Source of the DNA: Prevotella sp. UBA6387 | Lineage (GTDB): Bacteria; Bacteroidota; Bacteroidia; Bacteroidales; Bacteroidaceae | NCBI GenBank assembly: GCA_002437565.1 | Contig: DJQL01000025.1 | Location: forward strand, 1 to 7,036 | Reading direction: 5' to 3' | DNA length: 7,036 nt | Shown here: positions 6,198 through 7,036 of the stretch, piece by piece | Numbering within the stretch: position 1 is the first letter of the stretch | Layout of the letters: every line of letters begins with the position of its first letter | Made by a program: the position numbers and the translations under genes | The notes under the pieces: generated by a model | Told to the model about the DNA's origin: nothing | Seen by the model: the letters and a program-made list of their open reading frames with translations, nothing else | The model's database searches: none

Positions 6198-6281
6198 TGA
6201 AGAGGAGGAGACTCGAACTCCCACGACAAAATAGTCACTACCCCCTCAAAGTAGCGCGTCTACCAATTCCGCCACCCCTCC
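6198..6281 (-). tRNA. tRNA-Leu (anticodon GAG)
   Basis: Acceptor GGAGGGG pairs with CCTCTTC (two G-U pairs). The class II D arm (GGCGGAATTGGTAGACGC) is typical of tRNA-Leu. The anticodon stem CTACT/GGTAG holds the loop TTGAGGG, anticodon GAG. A long variable arm with the small stem GAC/GTC follows, then the T arm GGGAG/CTCCT. The discriminator is A, as leucyl-tRNA synthetase requires. CCA is not encoded. Confidence 0.95.
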
Positions 6282-6304
6282 AAATGTCCGTTTTCAATAC
6301 TTGG

Positions 6305-6386
6305 TGCCCAGAACAGGACTCGAACCTGCACGTCGTGAAACACACGCACCTGAAACGTGCGCGTCTACCAATTCCGCCACCTGGGC
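6305..6386 (-). tRNA. tRNA-Leu (anticodon CAG)
   Basis: Acceptor GCCCAGG pairs with TCTGGGC. The same Leu-type D arm as in the neighbouring gene is present. The anticodon stem CACGT/GCGTG encloses the loop TTCAGGT, anticodon CAG. A 13-base variable arm and the T arm GCAGG/CCTGT follow. The discriminator is A and CCA is not encoded. Second gene of the array in reading order. Confidence 0.95.
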
Positions 6387-6417
6387 TAAAAACCTTTCCA
6401 AAACATTGGATTGTTCA

Positions 6418-6499
6418 AAAAGATGAGCGGCAAACGGGACTCGGACCCGCGACCTCGACCTTGGCAAGGTCGCGCTCTACCAACTGAGCTATTGCCGCA
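6418..6499. repeat. 82-base direct repeat, unit B (tRNA-Gly plus 3' flank)
   Basis: Second unit of the direct repeat described for 6088-6169. Same orientation, no mismatches seen. The bases just outside the two units differ (T or A on one side, A or T on the other). Confidence 0.9.
6426..6498 (-). tRNA. tRNA-Gly (anticodon GCC), copy 1
   Basis: First gene of the array, 41 bases downstream of the promoter's -7 box. Sequence and fold are identical to the other tRNA-Gly copy, including the U discriminator and the lack of CCA. Together with the two leucine tRNAs it forms the operon Gly(GCC)-Leu(CAG)-Leu(GAG)-Gly(GCC). Confidence 0.96.
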
Positions 6500-6539
6500 T
6501 ATTTCTCTTTTGTGAGAAGCATTCCCCTGAATGCGAGTG

Positions 6540-6570
6540 CAAAGGTACTGCTTTTTTCTTAACCCGCAAA
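6540..6570 (-). promoter_or_regulatory. Strong promoter of the tRNA array
   Basis: On the minus strand TTTG (6567-6570) is followed after 19 bases by TACCTTTG (6540-6547). The context matches the tRNA-Gln promoter closely: an upstream T7-G-A8 tract (6583-6598), the shared word CGAAAAGTTTG around the first box, CAGTACCTTTGCACTCGCA around the second. It is the only promoter I see for the array, and perhaps for the protein operon behind it. Confidence 0.82.
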
Positions 6571-6621
6571 CTTTTCGTCACTTTTTTTTCAAAAAAACTT
6601 CATTTTTCTTATTTCACATTA

Positions 6622-6816
6622 TTATATATAGGAGGCAAAGGGCATTTCTCTACCCAACTGATAGATAAGTATGGTCGTGCCATGGTTCGTTATCTTGTAT
6701 CTCTCCCAGTGCTTGCCGGCCACCACGAGTATGGAGTTGCTTATCGACTGTCCCGACAGGCTGGTGCCAGCGGCGCGGAATTTCACGGGCAGGCGGTGGG
6801 CTTGCGCTGTCTTGAG
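6622..6816 (-). pseudogene. Fragment of a FAD-binding (PCMH-type) oxidase/dehydrogenase
   Basis: The minus-strand frame reads ILKTAQAHRLPVKFRAAG, then TSLSGQSISNSILVV and AGKHWERYKI, ending at a stop at 6622-6624. FRAAGTSLSGQ is the pyrophosphate-binding hallmark of the FAD_binding_4 domain found in GlcD-type glycolate oxidases and FAD-linked D-lactate dehydrogenases. Only about 45-50 residues of a protein that normally has more than 450 are present, without a start codon, the substrate domain or any Fe-S part. The last residues before the stop (about YQLGREMPFASYI) do not look like the family. The upstream side is joined in frame to a primase fragment. This is debris, not a working gene. Confidence 0.75.
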
Positions 6817-6993
6817 AATGGCGTTTCCAAACTTGCGTGCCTTGAATGCTGTGACAGGTGTGTCAAAGAATAGCCAGACTTTTGGGTAGCATTACTGTAC
6901 CAACGCTTGGCAAAAACATTATCACGACCTTGGAACAGGCTTTGAAATAAGGTAACCTTCTCCTGTAAAGTGAATTATATCCGTTGTGTCCAT
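6805..6993 (-). pseudogene. Broken TOTE-type archaeo-eukaryotic primase (AEP) fragment
   Basis: Two pieces of the AEP domain of TOTE conflict systems (primase-helicase-nuclease anti-phage systems) can be read on the minus strand. The first begins at an ATG (6991-6993, MDTTDIIHFT), changes frame by one extra base near 6963, and goes on EKVTLFQSLFQGRDNVFAKR and WYSNATQKSGY to about 6870, matching the family's LFRSLFxGREDVFAxRW start. The second, in another frame, reads VWLFFDTPVTAFKARKFGNA to about 6820, matching the HVWIFFxxP-A-KAR block. The segment normally between them, with the catalytic DxD acids, is missing. The ATG overlaps the end of the abi-like gene by 19 bases in one direction, which suggests a former operon. 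Certain to be non-functional if the assignment is right. Confidence 0.7.
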
Positions 6994-7036
6994 AAAGGTT
7001 CATTCTCCCATCCTTTCGGAAATCCAAGAGCTGCCA
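6975..7036 (-). CDS. C-terminal end of an Abi_2-like abortive-infection protein (cut by window edge)
   Basis: Only 19 codons and the stop (6975-6977) are in the window; the gene continues beyond 7036. The visible end reads AALGFPKGWENEPLWTQRI. The pattern MGFP-x-x-W-x-x-x-PLW close to the C-terminus is what I recall from Abi_2 (AbiD/AbiF-like) proteins of Bacteroidota, which confer phage resistance by abortive infection. So short a stretch cannot prove the family. It cannot be told whether the rest of the gene is intact. The overlapping ATG of the primase fragment on the same strand fits a two-gene defence operon. Confidence 0.5.
   Translation of the reverse strand, partial: AALGFPKGWENEPLWTQRI

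Noticed and set aside
6671..6889. Plus-strand open frames of 63-72 codons at the right end
   Set aside because: They are antisense to the FAD-oxidase and primase fragments, whose family motifs lie on the minus strand.
1..7036. CRISPR array, IS element or integrase
   Set aside because: No regularly spaced short repeats were seen; the only perfect long repeat is the pair of tRNA-Gly genes. No transposase or recombinase motif was found in any frame I read.

Overview
The window looks like chromosomal DNA of a Bacteroidota species, most likely of the order Bacteroidales (Prevotella/Bacteroides-like). Four good matches to the phylum-specific promoter (TTTG, 19-20 bases, TAnnTTTG) point there, as do the tRNAs without encoded CCA, the GldB and GldE proteins, and the linkage of ssb, gldE and a phosphopantetheinyl transferase. 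No genus marker is present, so this is inference.

Layout: (1) 1-1163, minus strand: the operon rsfS-ftsH, with ftsH cut by the left edge; its promoter is at 1200-1230. (2) 1328-2192, plus strand: a tRNA-Gln(CUG) gene with its own promoter and a strong intrinsic terminator, then a secreted M15-type peptidase gene. (3) 2227-3131, minus: a monocistronic gldB lipoprotein gene with its own promoter. (4) 3229-6048, minus: a compact operon of an unknown 179-residue protein, a short SSB, GldE and a phosphopantetheinyl transferase. (5) 6096-6570, minus: a four-gene tRNA array Gly(GCC)-Leu(CAG)-Leu(GAG)-Gly(GCC) behind a strong promoter nearly identical to that of tRNA-Gln; no terminator is visible between the array and the protein operon. 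(6) 6622-7036, minus: a scar of gene debris made of the last codons of an Abi_2-like abortive-infection gene, a broken and internally deleted TOTE-type archaeo-eukaryotic primase (AEP) fragment, and a fragment of a FAD-binding oxidase joined in frame to it.

How the genes relate: RsfS (ribosome silencing) and FtsH (membrane proteolysis) form a housekeeping pair. GldE and GldB are linked to gliding motility in flavobacteria but persist in non-gliding Bacteroidales, where their role is less clear. SSB and the phosphopantetheinyl transferase are general DNA and cofactor housekeeping functions.

The only real accessory signal is the right edge. I see no intact undescribed system. What I see is the decayed end of a defence locus (abi plus TOTE primase) collapsed beside a tRNA array, with one deletion whose 10-base microhomology can still be read. 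All family assignments come from recognising motifs by eye; no database search was run.
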